Shown in pieces: positions 24,633-34,455 of a stretch of DNA of 64,000 nucleotides. Made by a program: the position numbers and the translations under genes. The stretch is from an uncultured Bacteroidaceae bacterium (GTDB lineage Bacteria; Bacteroidota; Bacteroidia; Bacteroidales; Bacteroidaceae): contig CAJOJA010000007.1 of NCBI GenBank assembly GCA_905234735.1, positions 8,512 to 72,511 of the forward strand. The letters are read 5' to 3'. The notes below the pieces were generated by a model that searched no databases, was not told the DNA's origin, and was given only the letters and a program-made list of their open reading frames with translations. Within the stretch, counting starts at the first letter, position 1. Every line of letters starts with the position of its first letter.

Positions 24633-26756
24633 CTACTCTTCCCACTGTAAAACGGAACCGTTGCGACGGGCTGGGTCGGGCCCTGCGAAATCCATCGAAT
24701 AGGGGCTGCCCGTGGTGGGCGATTTACCGAGGTAGCGGTGGTTGCCCAACGACAGGAGCATAAAGTCGTGGTCGAGGAAATCCTGCCATAGGAATATCTC
24801 GGCCTCTTTTTCGTCCCGTGTGAAACGAACGTCACCTGGCAAGCCTTCACCATAGACCTTGATGTAACGTCCGTCCTCGCACTTCAGCGATACAAGGGCG
24901 TTACCGCGGTCGATAATCAGGAATCTGGTCAAGTCGCCCTTGTCATCAGGGTGGGTATCGTGGAGTACACCATGCCGTGTGGCAATAGCGGGACGTCCCG
25001 TAGCTTTATTGATGATGCGGACGGTCTTTCCGTAGGGGATGTTATTCGAGCGGTCGGCACAAGGTTCTTCCACCGTGAAGTTGTCAAACTCGGCATAGCC
25101 GCCGTTCACACCTATACTATTGAAGGCAAAGAGCGCATGGCGCGAACCTTGGAAGGTGACAAGCTGGTACGACAGAGGCATCATGCGACCAAGCGTTTTG
25201 AATTCCCTGCCATCCGTCGAATAGGCATACTGCGCCTGGTCGTTGTCGTAGTCGCCAATGCTACGGAGCCATATTTTTCCACCAGACAAATCTACGGACA
25301 CGTCTATGGTGTCGTTGGTCAGCTGCTCAAAGCAACGCAGGGTGTATGCATCCTTTCTCGTTTTCACGATGCCTATCCACGAGCAGGGAATGTTGATGTT
25401 GCCCAGGCCGCAGACATCGCCGTCCTTCATGCCTTTTACATACAACTCGACTGTAGTGACGCTCTTAGGACCAATGACACGCTGCGTGAGTGAGTTGCGC
25501 GCCCACATCAACTGATTGGCAGGCATTGAGTTCAAACGCAGACGGCCACCCTTGAGGCTCCACATCCGATCGTCGGGGTTGTGGTTCCACTGCCAAATAC
25601 GTCCCAACTGCTTGCCGTCGAAATTCTCGTTGCGATTGTAGGGGGCCTTCATGGGTTGAGCTTCATCATCGGCACCATAGTCACCCAGGATTGTGCCAGG
25701 CTTAAACCACGTGCGTGGTGCACGCCCCAGATTGCCATCCAGTCCCACCATGGGCCAACCGTCCTTCCAGGTCATGGGCATCAGGCATACGGTGCGACCT
25801 ATCGAGTGGAAGTCCTGCATGAAGAGGGCCCACCACGAACCATCCTTGTACTGCACGATACCTCCCTGATGGGCGTTGGAGCAGGCCGTTGCGTCCTTGT
25901 CTACATGACCGAGAGCAAACTTTGTGCCGTCGGGCATGATGCGACCCCGCCACTGGGTAATGGGGGCTGCATGGTAACCATAGGTCTCATCGGCTGTAAT
26001 GACACGTGTCTCGTAAGGTCCCCAGATACTCTTGGAACGCGAACAGAGGGTGCGACCGTTAGGCTTGTAGTCTGTACTGATGAGATAGTACATACCGTCA
26101 ATCTTGTACATATGGTGTCCCTCTCCCACTCCACTGCCTTCGGGAATGATGACACGCTCCGTGCCCTCCACGGGACCACTCATATCGGGTTTCAGTTCCG
26201 TACATTTCACCTCGCCGTAGTTGTGGATGGCGTATATCTTGCCATCGTCGTCGAACAATACGCCCAAATCGTAGATGCGTCCCTTCATGTTATGGTGAGT
26301 CCATGGGCCGTGTATATCCTTTGCTGTATAGCACTGCAGCCCCTTGCCATTGACGTTGGAGAAGACATAGAACTGACCATTGGCATAGCGTATGCAGGGA
26401 GCCCAGATACCCTCGCCATACACCTCACCGCGGTTCTTCTCCGTGGGGCCACAGAGCGAAAAAGCCGGGTCTTCGAAATCGAAGCGGTCGAAGCAGTAAC
26501 TGATGTTCTCCCAGTTCACTAAATCCTTGGAGTGTAGGATAACAAGCCCCGGCACGGCGTGCATCGTCGTTCCGGCCAGGTAATAGTCGTCGCCCACACG
26601 CAGGATGTCGGGATCGCTGAACTCGTCGTAGAATAAGGGATTGGTAAACGTTCCGTTGCCGTTGTCGGCTGTCCACGACCGCTGAGCATGGAGACTAAAC
26701 GAGAAACAGGCCATCAAACCTGCGCACCATAGCTTAATGTGTTTGATTCGTCTCAT
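24633..26756 (-). CDS. Exported GH43 glycoside hydrolase with C-terminal accessory domains
   Basis: 707-residue five-bladed propeller enzyme, expected to act on arabinan or xylan side chains outside the cytoplasm. Signal peptide ends near SLHAQ (residue 25). The propeller has the general base Asp48 in FSDPDILRVGDDYYL, and the acid Glu in VGEGHHMYK; the third carboxylate lies in a YDLGVLFDDDGKIY segment. After residue 360 there is a beta-sandwich (FDGKQLGRIWQWNHNPDD), as in GH43 C2 domains. The last 120 residues resemble a beta-trefoil lectin (KCEDGRYIKVYG, LGNHRYLGKSPTTG). The exact subfamily and substrate cannot be given. Own promoter. Confidence 0.9.
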   Translation of the reverse strand: MRRIKHIKLWCAGLMACFSFSLHAQRSWTADNGNGTFTNPLFYDEFSDPDILRVGDDYYLAGTTMHAVPGLVILHSKDLVNWENISYCFDRFDFEDPAFSLCGPTEKNRGEVYGEGIWAPCIRYANGQFYVFSNVNGKGLQCYTAKDIHGPWTHHNMKGRIYDLGVLFDDDGKIYAIHNYGEVKCTELKPDMSGPVEGTERVIIPEGSGVGEGHHMYKIDGMYYLISTDYKPNGRTLCSRSKSIWGPYETRVITADETYGYHAAPITQWRGRIMPDGTKFALGHVDKDATACSNAHQGGIVQYKDGSWWALFMQDFHSIGRTVCLMPMTWKDGWPMVGLDGNLGRAPRTWFKPGTILGDYGADDEAQPMKAPYNRNENFDGKQLGRIWQWNHNPDDRMWSLKGGRLRLNSMPANQLMWARNSLTQRVIGPKSVTTVELYVKGMKDGDVCGLGNINIPCSWIGIVKTRKDAYTLRCFEQLTNDTIDVSVDLSGGKIWLRSIGDYDNDQAQYAYSTDGREFKTLGRMMPLSYQLVTFQGSRHALFAFNSIGVNGGYAEFDNFTVEEPCADRSNNIPYGKTVRIINKATGRPAIATRHGVLHDTHPDDKGDLTRFLIIDRGNALVSLKCEDGRYIKVYGEGLPGDVRFTRDEKEAEIFLWQDFLDHDFMLLSLGNHRYLGKSPTTGSPYSMDFAGPDPARRNGSVLQWEE

Positions 26757-26814
26757 ATCTGCAAATAATATTTTCTTAAGTTCTTACTTTATTATATATA
26801 TCCTGATGACACGA

Positions 26815-26822
26815 CAAAGATA
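26815..26822 (-). promoter_or_regulatory. -7 promoter element for the GH43 gene
   Basis: TATCTTTG on the reverse strand, leader about 52 bases. Confidence 0.6.
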
Positions 26823-26927
26823 ATCATAAATTCTGAAAATGACCTCCCTTTGAACAATTATTTTCAAATATACTGTAGATAGAATACTTCGAGGAATAAA
26901 AAAATTGTAAAAAAAACAAAATAAATG

Positions 26928-26958
26928 TTGGAAGATATATTAAAATTACTTAAATTTG
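26928..26958 (+). promoter_or_regulatory. Promoter of the 889-residue surface protein gene
   Basis: TTG at 26928-26930, 20-base spacer, TAAATTTG at 26951-26958. The leader is long (about 85 bases), which leaves room for post-transcriptional control, but no known riboswitch fold was recognised. The rest of 26757-27051 is A/T-rich with nothing else seen. Confidence 0.7.
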
Positions 26959-27051
26959 CAATGTATTATCACCATGGAAAAGTGTTTTTTTAAATAAAAC
27001 AAACCAAAGTAACGAAACAAAGCATTATATAAACCTTTAATACATAGCCCT

Positions 27052-29721
27052 ATGAACATGAAAAAACTTTTAACTGCAATGATGCTTTTGCTCCCATTGG
27101 CAGCAATGGCACAACACTGGACGGCAAAGACGAATCAGGACTACCAACATGAAACAGTCATCAATGTCCAAGTGAACATTAACGGACAAATTGCCGGCGA
27201 TAACGATGGACTCGAACTGGCTGCATTCATCGGTGAAGAATGCCGTGCAGATGCTTTTGCCGGGCAAAATCAAGAACCGACTGGCGAACCAAAGGGTACG
27301 CCGGTATTTACTCTGCGTGTGAGCGGCGACGGGGAAACAGAACTAACCCAGCCCATCACATTCCGCGCATTCTATAATCAGATAGAGTACCAGTTCAACA
27401 TCAACACCGTTACGTTCAAAGGCGATGCTACGCTATATGAACCTTCTACTCCCCTGGTGCTGAACCTGGATGCTGTGACGGATATTAAGCTAAAAGAGAA
27501 CATAGACGTTAATCAGCCTACTTTCCCCTACGTACTGGATCTTTCTCCCTTTGTAGAATTGGTTTATGGTGATGGAGAAAAGAAGAATGAAAGCAAAATT
27601 CTAAGCCAGATAACCTACGAGTGGCGCTCGCCCGATGAAATGCTTGCCTTTGACAACGCTAACAACAAGGTAACTATTCAGAATGCCGGAACTGCAACCG
27701 CAACTTTGGTTGTATATATTGGTAATTTGGAAAAACAGGAGTTTGTATCGTTCCCCGTAGCCGGTCCCGCCTCCGCTACCTTCAACGCGACGATTGCAAG
27801 TATACCTGTGACGGGCATCACTTGCGACATCACCGAACCGATAGAATTCTATGCCTTTGACGACTTTGCAGCCTACATGACTGAACACGTCACCATACAG
27901 CCTGAAAACGCAAGCGATAAGGAGTATAGCTTCGTATGTGTGGAAGACGCAGAGGCTCTGTTCCGTAACAAGTTTGTTAAGGGCGGACAATTCACCGTGA
28001 ATATCGTGCCGGATGATAAAGCCTATCAAGGCGAACCTGCAAAAGTGACGGTGAAGGTCTATGTGCGTCCCACCGGCATCTCCACAACTGCTGAAAATAA
28101 TACTATTAACGTGTATTTCGGCGACAACGTCTATACTGCCATCAAAGAGATGCAACAGCTGACATGGCCCGAGGGAATTGTCGATCCAGGCGTATGGGGC
28201 AAGAGCGAAGTTAATTATACCTTCGATACAGAAGGGTTAGTAGACGACGATGGCAACGCCATAGCTTATGGCACTGCGAGTGTGACAGTCGTGCTCAAGG
28301 ATGGCACTTATGTGGATCCGACTGTCGGTCCAGGTCCGGACAGGTACACGGTAACGGTGAATATCACAACTGCTGTAACGATGAATGTTCAGGCTACCGA
28401 AGATTTGAACTTCTTTAAGATGGAGCCTAGGACACTCGCTACCGTTACGGTGAACAATCCCAAACAAGAAAACTTCAAACCTACTGACCTGGCAATTACG
28501 TTCAGCGAGCGTTATCCTGGGCTCCCCTATGCAACATGTGAGCCAAAGGAGATGAGTGCCGAAGGTGCGACGACAACCTACGAACTTGTTCTTACTCCGC
28601 TCTACGTAGGCCGTTGTGAGTGTAATGTAACCCATTTGGGCAAGTCGCTCCTTCCCCAAGCTGTAGTCATAAACATCTCCAAAAAGGATGTTCTCAGTAA
28701 AGGCTGGACTTGGTTGTCTCTGATTACTGATGGCGGAAACGTGAGCGAATTCTTGACGAAGGACGATATTGTGGAAGTCCGTTCACAGGATAAACTGACC
28801 TACAACGACCCCCAATACGGATACTTCGGCCATCTTACAACGCTGAGTGCCAACGAAGGCATGTATAAGGTGATGACCAACAAAGAGACCAGTGTAAACT
28901 GGGGTAGCAATGCCATTTTAAATTCGAATGCCCAGGGAGTTCCCAACAAAGTCATCAATAAGGGCTTCAATTGGGTGAACTATCCGTACGAGTTCGACGT
29001 TACGCCCGACCGCATCACCGAATTCCTCGGAGCAGACTTCACTCCTGCCGATGGCGACCGCATCATTACACAAGGCAGCGGTTTTGCTGTCTACAAAGCA
29101 GAGACAACTAACTGGACAGCAGATGAGACCTTCGCACTGAAGGAAGGTAAGGGCTTGATGTACTACAGCACCGCCGATGACGCGAAAACAATTACTTTCA
29201 ATCTCATACCTATAGCCAAGCCTGCAGAGGGTAACGTTCGTGCTGAAAGTTTCACCATGCCATCTTTGGCCGACGAAATCCTCCAGTATGACGTACATGC
29301 CTTTGCCGACAACATGTCCATGATTGCAGAGGTTGAGAATCTGGACTTCCCCGAGGACTACACACTGGGTGTATTCGTCAACGGTAAGTGTCGTGGACGT
29401 GGTCGCGTGGCTGTTGATGGCAAGATGTTTGTCAGCGCAGTAGGTATCAGTGGCGAAAACGTAACCTTCAAGTTGGTGAACAACTTCACTGGCGATATAC
29501 TGCCCGTAGAGGGTACCGTATCCTTCGGTATGGTCAAGGGATCGCTCCAGGCTCCCGTGAAGCTGAACGCAGGTGATGCAACCGGCATCAACAAGGTTGG
29601 CGGCACACAGCAGACCAACGAGATGTACGACCTGAGCGGTCGTCGCGTCACAGGCAGCCAGCGCGGTGTCATCATCGAGCGGATGGACAACGGCACAATC
29701 CGTAAGGTTGTGAAGAAATAA
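27052..29721 (+). CDS. Secreted modular surface protein (889 aa)
   Basis: Signal peptide residues 1-22 (MNMKKLLTAMM...LAAMAQ). Residues 30-140 form a module I name here AFIGxECR (ELAAFIGEECRAD ... ITFRAFYNQIEYQ ... STPLVL). Ig-like beta domains follow (140-540), then a GWTWLSL/RSQDKLTYNDPQYGYFG module (about 545-700), a second AFIGxECR module (LGVFVNGKCRGRGR), and a C-terminal tail NEMYDLSGRRVTG...VIIERMDNG...KVVKK. That tail has the YDLxGRRV...G..I pattern found at the end of many Prevotella exported proteins and resembling type IX secretion sorting domains. Ends in a strong terminator, so it is a separate transcript from the downstream operon although it shares its modules. Confidence 0.8.
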   Translation: MNMKKLLTAMMLLLPLAAMAQHWTAKTNQDYQHETVINVQVNINGQIAGDNDGLELAAFIGEECRADAFAGQNQEPTGEPKGTPVFTLRVSGDGETELTQPITFRAFYNQIEYQFNINTVTFKGDATLYEPSTPLVLNLDAVTDIKLKENIDVNQPTFPYVLDLSPFVELVYGDGEKKNESKILSQITYEWRSPDEMLAFDNANNKVTIQNAGTATATLVVYIGNLEKQEFVSFPVAGPASATFNATIASIPVTGITCDITEPIEFYAFDDFAAYMTEHVTIQPENASDKEYSFVCVEDAEALFRNKFVKGGQFTVNIVPDDKAYQGEPAKVTVKVYVRPTGISTTAENNTINVYFGDNVYTAIKEMQQLTWPEGIVDPGVWGKSEVNYTFDTEGLVDDDGNAIAYGTASVTVVLKDGTYVDPTVGPGPDRYTVTVNITTAVTMNVQATEDLNFFKMEPRTLATVTVNNPKQENFKPTDLAITFSERYPGLPYATCEPKEMSAEGATTTYELVLTPLYVGRCECNVTHLGKSLLPQAVVINISKKDVLSKGWTWLSLITDGGNVSEFLTKDDIVEVRSQDKLTYNDPQYGYFGHLTTLSANEGMYKVMTNKETSVNWGSNAILNSNAQGVPNKVINKGFNWVNYPYEFDVTPDRITEFLGADFTPADGDRIITQGSGFAVYKAETTNWTADETFALKEGKGLMYYSTADDAKTITFNLIPIAKPAEGNVRAESFTMPSLADEILQYDVHAFADNMSMIAEVENLDFPEDYTLGVFVNGKCRGRGRVAVDGKMFVSAVGISGENVTFKLVNNFTGDILPVEGTVSFGMVKGSLQAPVKLNAGDATGINKVGGTQQTNEMYDLSGRRVTGSQRGVIIERMDNGTIRKVVKK

Positions 29722-29733
29722 CATTCCTCTCCT

Positions 29734-29789
29734 ATTCTGCGCGGTCGTCGAGTTACGCGTGTGACGGCCGCGCAGAATTATCTTTTTTT
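29734..29789 (+). terminator. Strong intrinsic terminator
   Basis: A 16-bp stem (ATTCTGCGCGGTCGTC with GACGGCCGCGCAGAAT, one G-T pair) with a loop of about 13 bases, followed by TATCTTTTTTT. Separates the 889-residue gene from the downstream operon. Confidence 0.85.
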
Positions 29790-29826
29790 ACCTTATTATA
29801 TATAACGTACGCGCGCAGAGAACTGA

Positions 29827-29844
29827 TGCGGGAGTGTACCCGCA
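29827..29844 (+). promoter_or_regulatory. Small hairpin in the leader of the surface operon
   Basis: TGCGGG/CCCGCA stem with a 6-base loop, 17 bases before the ATG at 29861. It may be a leader structure. No clear TAnnTTTG element precedes it; TATCTTTT inside the terminator T-run is the nearest match, so the operon promoter is uncertain. Confidence 0.35.
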
Positions 29845-29860
29845 GAAAAGACTGATAGCA

Positions 29861-32590
29861 ATGAGGAAGACAGGCATATTGAGATTCATCTTGTCGATTT
29901 TGCTGCTCGCCACTCTCCCCATGATGGTGTTGGCTGAAGATCCCATCTCGGCAGCATCTCCAGTGGCAGGCGGCTATAGTACTGTGGTCTATGCACGACT
30001 GTTTTGCGACAGTACCGACGTGACAGACAATGCGAACTATGAGGTGAATGCCCTCATGGGCGGTGAATCCCGCGCTGTGGGCACTGTCCAGTCTTTGTCC
30101 GACAGTAGTAAGATTCTGATGTTCCGCATCTGGGGCGATGTCGGCATGGGCGGCATTGACGAGACGGGGAAACCGATTACTTTCCTCATGCGCGACCTCG
30201 CTACAGGCAAGACCTATGATGTGGTGTCTGAGGAGGCTATTACTTTCCGCGGCGACTACACCTATGGTATGCCAAGCGCTCCCATAGTACTTCGCTACAG
30301 CGAGGGGGAAAACACCCCCATCGTGGCAGGCGGCTACAGTACCGTGGTCTATGCACAACTGTTTTGTGACAGTACTGACGTGACAGGCAATGCAAACTAT
30401 GAGGTGAAAGCCCTCATGGGCGGTGAATCCCGCGCCGTGGGCACTGTCCAGGCTTTAGCCGACGGCAGTAAGATTCTGATGTTCCGCGTCTGGGGCGATG
30501 TCGGCATGGGCGGCATTGACGAGACGGGACAACCGATTACCTTCCTCATGCACGACCTCGCTTCGGACAAGGATTACAGTCTCCAGGCAAATATACCTAT
30601 TACCTTCCGTGGCGACTACACCTATGGTATGCCAAGCGCTCCCATAAAGCTCAACTTCAGCACGGGACCCCAATCTACCATAGAAGAGCTCAAGGCCGCA
30701 AAGGACCATATCTATGTATATAAGGACGAGGGCGACATCCGCGAGCGTATGGATGAACTTATTACTATCGTGCCAGCCCAAAACGAGGAGACATTCCACT
30801 GGGAAGTGGCAGAGGCCCAGACTCCTGGCATGATAACCTTCGACAGTATATTTATTAATGCCAACAAAGAAGGCGTTGCCAGGATGGTTGCGGTGGCAGA
30901 CGCAGACCCGTCTATTCGCAGTGCGGTCGTGACCGTAAACGTTATTAATCCCGCACGCACGCTTGTGGCTTCTGATGAGAGTCTTGTCGTAGAGAAGACC
31001 AGTCAGAACGACCTTGATGTGAGTGAGGACTTGAATGGCATGATTCACGTAGGTCCGCGAGGCTATAGCAGCATTCAGCTGGCTTATTCCTCAAGCAACT
31101 CCACGGTGGTGTCCACCAGCTACGACAATGGACGAAAGCAACAGTCATTCCTGGCACACAAGGCGGGATCGGCCGTAATCACCACCTCTCTAACCTATTT
31201 CAACTGCTATAGCGAGCTTGACACCACCATCACCGTGGACATTACCGTCTACGTCTCGCTCCCCGTCACTGGCGTCACTGCAGATGTCAGCACCCTGCAG
31301 GTGGGCCGCGACAGTGTGGCCATTCTCACACTTAAGGCCGTTCCTGAGGGTGCATTCCTTACCTCCGAAAACATCAACCTGACGATTGCCGACACACGAT
31401 TGGCCCAGTTGGGCGACTTTGAGGTAGAGGATGGTATCACATCCGTCGAGATACCCATCGAGGGTCTCTTCCCCGGCTCGACGTCTATCCTCAACGCTAT
31501 TGAGCCAGAGGGCGAAGCCAAGGCCGTAGCTAAGATTGACGTAGTAGTTCCCCTGCAACTATCTGAAGGTTGGCAATGGGTGACCTGCTACCAGCCTACC
31601 TCCATCAGTGGCAAGGACCTTGAGGCCGCCTTCGGTAAGCGCCTCCTCGAAGTGCGTTCGCATTCCCAGACGCTGTTTAACGATCCCGACTATGGTTATA
31701 TCGGCACACTCTATGAGAGTGGCCTGGGGCAGAACGAATGTTACAAGATTCACATGGCCGAAGCTGCCTCCCATGTCTTTGAGCTCCCCAATGCTACCGT
31801 GGCACCATACGCCGGAGGATCCTTGGATATTGATGGCCGCTGGAGCTGGATTGCCAATCCCTATTATTGCGACCATCCCATTGAAGGCTATTTAACCGGA
31901 GCCATGGACGAAGACATGATTGTGAGTCAGGACGGTTTTGCCATATTCATCGACGGGCATTGGGATGGTTCACTCGAGGTACTACGCCATGGGGAGGCTT
32001 ACATGTATTTCGCAGAGTATAACTATGGCACCCTGCAGTTCAAGGCGGAAGGCTATGAGAGCGATGTAATAGAAGAAGACGAGGATGAAAACGAAGACGA
32101 AGACGAGAACGGAAACGAAAATGAGGACGAGAATGAGGACGAGAATGAGGCATTCAGTCCCAGCAACAGTCATCGTTTCATGGACAATATGTGCGTGATA
32201 GCAACCCTCGACAGCAATTTACCCTCGATAGACAACTGCCAGTTAGGGGCCTTCGTGGGCGATGAGTGTCGCGGAACGGCTCGAAGCAAGGGAGGTCTTT
32301 TCTTCCTCACTGTTCACGGTGATGCTGGCGAAAAAGTTCATCTGCGACTCTATGACGAGGTTTCCGACACCTACTCCGATATCGAGGGGACGACGGAACT
32401 GCAACCCATTCTTGGCTCCATAAGAAAACCCCTTCTCATACACAAAGCCGACAATGAGACGCTGATACTTGATAACAAAGCTCCCGTGCAAGTCGATGAC
32501 AGCTACTATACCCTGCAAGGCATCCAGTTGCGTCAGACTATTCAAAAAGGCATTTACATTCACAACGGACGTAAAGTAGTAGTAAGATAA
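29861..32590 (+). CDS. Secreted modular surface protein with duplicated domain (909 aa), first gene of the surface operon
   Basis: Signal peptide residues 1-25 (MRKTGILRFIL...MVLA). Two nearly identical 120-residue AFIGxECR-type modules lie in tandem (29963-30322 and 30323-30682; ALMGGESRAVGTVQ ... TFRGDYTYGMPSAPI). Ig/BIG2-like domains follow, then a GWQWVTCYQP/RSHSQTLFNDPDYGYIG module as in the preceding gene. Next come an acidic Glu/Asp/Asn run (about residues 745-765), a last AFIGxECR module (LGAFVGDECRGTA) and a C-terminal YTLQGIQLR...KGIYIHNGRKVVVR tail like a Prevotella sorting tail. I start at 29861, not the in-frame ATG at 29834, because it gives a clean signal and follows the hairpin. 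38 bases to the next gene. Confidence 0.8.
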   Translation: MRKTGILRFILSILLLATLPMMVLAEDPISAASPVAGGYSTVVYARLFCDSTDVTDNANYEVNALMGGESRAVGTVQSLSDSSKILMFRIWGDVGMGGIDETGKPITFLMRDLATGKTYDVVSEEAITFRGDYTYGMPSAPIVLRYSEGENTPIVAGGYSTVVYAQLFCDSTDVTGNANYEVKALMGGESRAVGTVQALADGSKILMFRVWGDVGMGGIDETGQPITFLMHDLASDKDYSLQANIPITFRGDYTYGMPSAPIKLNFSTGPQSTIEELKAAKDHIYVYKDEGDIRERMDELITIVPAQNEETFHWEVAEAQTPGMITFDSIFINANKEGVARMVAVADADPSIRSAVVTVNVINPARTLVASDESLVVEKTSQNDLDVSEDLNGMIHVGPRGYSSIQLAYSSSNSTVVSTSYDNGRKQQSFLAHKAGSAVITTSLTYFNCYSELDTTITVDITVYVSLPVTGVTADVSTLQVGRDSVAILTLKAVPEGAFLTSENINLTIADTRLAQLGDFEVEDGITSVEIPIEGLFPGSTSILNAIEPEGEAKAVAKIDVVVPLQLSEGWQWVTCYQPTSISGKDLEAAFGKRLLEVRSHSQTLFNDPDYGYIGTLYESGLGQNECYKIHMAEAASHVFELPNATVAPYAGGSLDIDGRWSWIANPYYCDHPIEGYLTGAMDEDMIVSQDGFAIFIDGHWDGSLEVLRHGEAYMYFAEYNYGTLQFKAEGYESDVIEEDEDENEDEDENGNENEDENEDENEAFSPSNSHRFMDNMCVIATLDSNLPSIDNCQLGAFVGDECRGTARSKGGLFFLTVHGDAGEKVHLRLYDEVSDTYSDIEGTTELQPILGSIRKPLLIHKADNETLILDNKAPVQVDDSYYTLQGIQLRQTIQKGIYIHNGRKVVVR
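29963..30682 (+). repeat. Tandem 360-bp duplication inside a coding region
   Basis: Units 29963-30322 and 30323-30682 are in frame and very similar in DNA sequence, including third codon positions over long stretches, which indicates a recent duplication. The most divergent part is the last third of the unit. Confidence 0.85.
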
Positions 32591-32628
32591 TCGCCCGTAT
32601 ACCTGCTATACCATAAAGAACGAAAACT

Positions 32629-34434
32629 ATGATTAGGCATATACACGATGATGCGAAGTACCGAGGTTCCTCTGTCAGGAAGATGCTCAGGCTGACAGTT
32701 CTCGCACTGGTACTCCATATCCCTCCCCTATGTGGACTCGGAGGGGCTTTTGCTCAGAACATCGACCAGATAGCCAAGAGCGACCCGCTCATCATTACGG
32801 GTGCCGTGGGCACGCAAAATACTTTTTACCATTCATCGATGGGCTATGACGGACGTTCGCAGTTGTCCAACACGTTGTATGCCAATCTGAACATCTCGTT
32901 CTACGGCATCAACATGCCTTTCTCCTTCTACCTGAGCAATGGTACCGCCGTCTCGTGGAGCTATCCTCACTTTACCCTGAGTATGAGTCCGTCGTGGCGT
33001 GACTGGACACTTCACCTCGGTGAGCGCTCCATGTCATTCTCCAATTATGTCTACAACTCACCTTTCTATGGTGTAGGTCTGGAATATAGCGGCCACAACA
33101 TCCGTTTCGGAGCTTTCTATGGCAGGTTGAAGCGTGCCATCAGCGACGATCCCACCGATCCGGCTGCCCGTTCACCCCAATATTCGCGTTTCGGCTGGGG
33201 CTTCAAGGTGGGGTACGGTACGGGCAAGAACTATATCGACCTCTTTGTGTTCCACGCAAAGGACCGCATTGGCAGTATCGACGAACACTGGCAGAACACC
33301 ATTTGTCCACAGCAGAACCTAGCCATTGGTTTGAAGGGACGTGTCAGCTTCCTAAAGCATTTTTCGCTGTCGGCCAATGCTGCCACTTCGCTCTTCACCT
33401 ACGACACTCGTGCCGAGGGTGTTCCCGACAGCATTATCGGCAAATGGGGCAAGATATTCGACGCCAAGTATACCAGTAGGGCACGCCTGGCCGGTGATGC
33501 TACCTTGAACTACAGCATGCGCAATTTCGGTCTCTCCCTGCAGTACAAATATGTACAACCTAATTACTCCACACTGGGTACAGGCTACGTGAGCAACAAC
33601 TACACCAGCTACGGTGTGGCTTCCAATCTCAGTCTTCTCAAGGGACGTGTGACCATGAACGGAAACTTCAGCCACCAGCGCGACAACCTTAGCGGTGACC
33701 AGCTCTATACCACCAAGGGTCTCGTGTTTAACGGGGCCATGAACTGGCGTGTGAGCAATGCGATTAACCTCAATGCTGCATACAACGGTTACCAACAGAA
33801 GCAGACCGATGGCGTCATGCAGGTGAACGACAGCACAAGAGTAAATCGACTGATGCACAGTCTCACCTCCTCTGCCAACTATAACTTCCAGACCGACGAA
33901 CTGCTACATGGCATAGGCCTGAGCTACAACTTCTCCAAGAACCTGGACCGTAACAAACTAAGCAACGGTGTCGGCGATGTGAAAACACACGCTATCGGCG
34001 CAAACTATTCACTCACCGTAGAACCGTGGGAAATGGCATTCACACTGGGCTACAATTTCCAAAAATCGAGTAGCCACAACAGCAACTTTACTACAAACAT
34101 GTTGTCTTTCAATACGGGCCGTGCATTTCTGAAGAACAAGGACTTGCGTATCGATGCCAGTCTCAGTTATGCAATAAACGAAGCACAAGGCACCAAGACC
34201 AACAGTTTCGGCAGCTACCTGTCTGCTGGTTATGCCATCAAGGAGGTACACCAGTTTAGCTTCTCTGCCGGATATAATCACTACAGGCAGAAATATGCTT
34301 CTGCAGAGGGTTCTGCCACTACAAAGAACTGGGATGTCAATATGAGCTTGAACTATAACTACACCTTCACGCTCTTAGAAATCAAGAAGAAAACGAAGGA
34401 GCAGCGGGAAAGCAAAAAATCGAAAAGAAAGTAA
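32629..34434 (+). CDS. Outer-membrane beta-barrel protein (601 aa)
   Basis: Exported protein (signal ends GGAFAQ, about residue 44 from this start; an ATG at 32683 gives a shorter, more usual signal). The mature part is a series of short amphipathic strands with alternating hydrophobic residues and aromatic ends (TLYANLNISFYG, FSFYLSNGTAVSWSY, GVGLEYSGHNIRFGAFYG, GWGFKVGYGTGKNYIDLFVF), the pattern of a large outer-membrane barrel. No plug, POTRA or OmpA domain seen. The tail is basic (KKKTKEQRESKKSKRK). It sits 21 bases before the giant gene, so it could anchor or help export that protein; this is inference from context. Confidence 0.78.
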   Translation: MIRHIHDDAKYRGSSVRKMLRLTVLALVLHIPPLCGLGGAFAQNIDQIAKSDPLIITGAVGTQNTFYHSSMGYDGRSQLSNTLYANLNISFYGINMPFSFYLSNGTAVSWSYPHFTLSMSPSWRDWTLHLGERSMSFSNYVYNSPFYGVGLEYSGHNIRFGAFYGRLKRAISDDPTDPAARSPQYSRFGWGFKVGYGTGKNYIDLFVFHAKDRIGSIDEHWQNTICPQQNLAIGLKGRVSFLKHFSLSANAATSLFTYDTRAEGVPDSIIGKWGKIFDAKYTSRARLAGDATLNYSMRNFGLSLQYKYVQPNYSTLGTGYVSNNYTSYGVASNLSLLKGRVTMNGNFSHQRDNLSGDQLYTTKGLVFNGAMNWRVSNAINLNAAYNGYQQKQTDGVMQVNDSTRVNRLMHSLTSSANYNFQTDELLHGIGLSYNFSKNLDRNKLSNGVGDVKTHAIGANYSLTVEPWEMAFTLGYNFQKSSSHNSNFTTNMLSFNTGRAFLKNKDLRIDASLSYAINEAQGTKTNSFGSYLSAGYAIKEVHQFSFSAGYNHYRQKYASAEGSATTKNWDVNMSLNYNYTFTLLEIKKKTKEQRESKKSKRK

Positions 34435-34455
34435 AGTGCAGTAGAATACGATAAA

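Noticed and set aside
20260-26756. Polysaccharide utilisation locus around the GH35 and GH43 genes
   Set aside because: No SusC/SusD pair, sensor-regulator or shared strand; the two enzymes have separate promoters.
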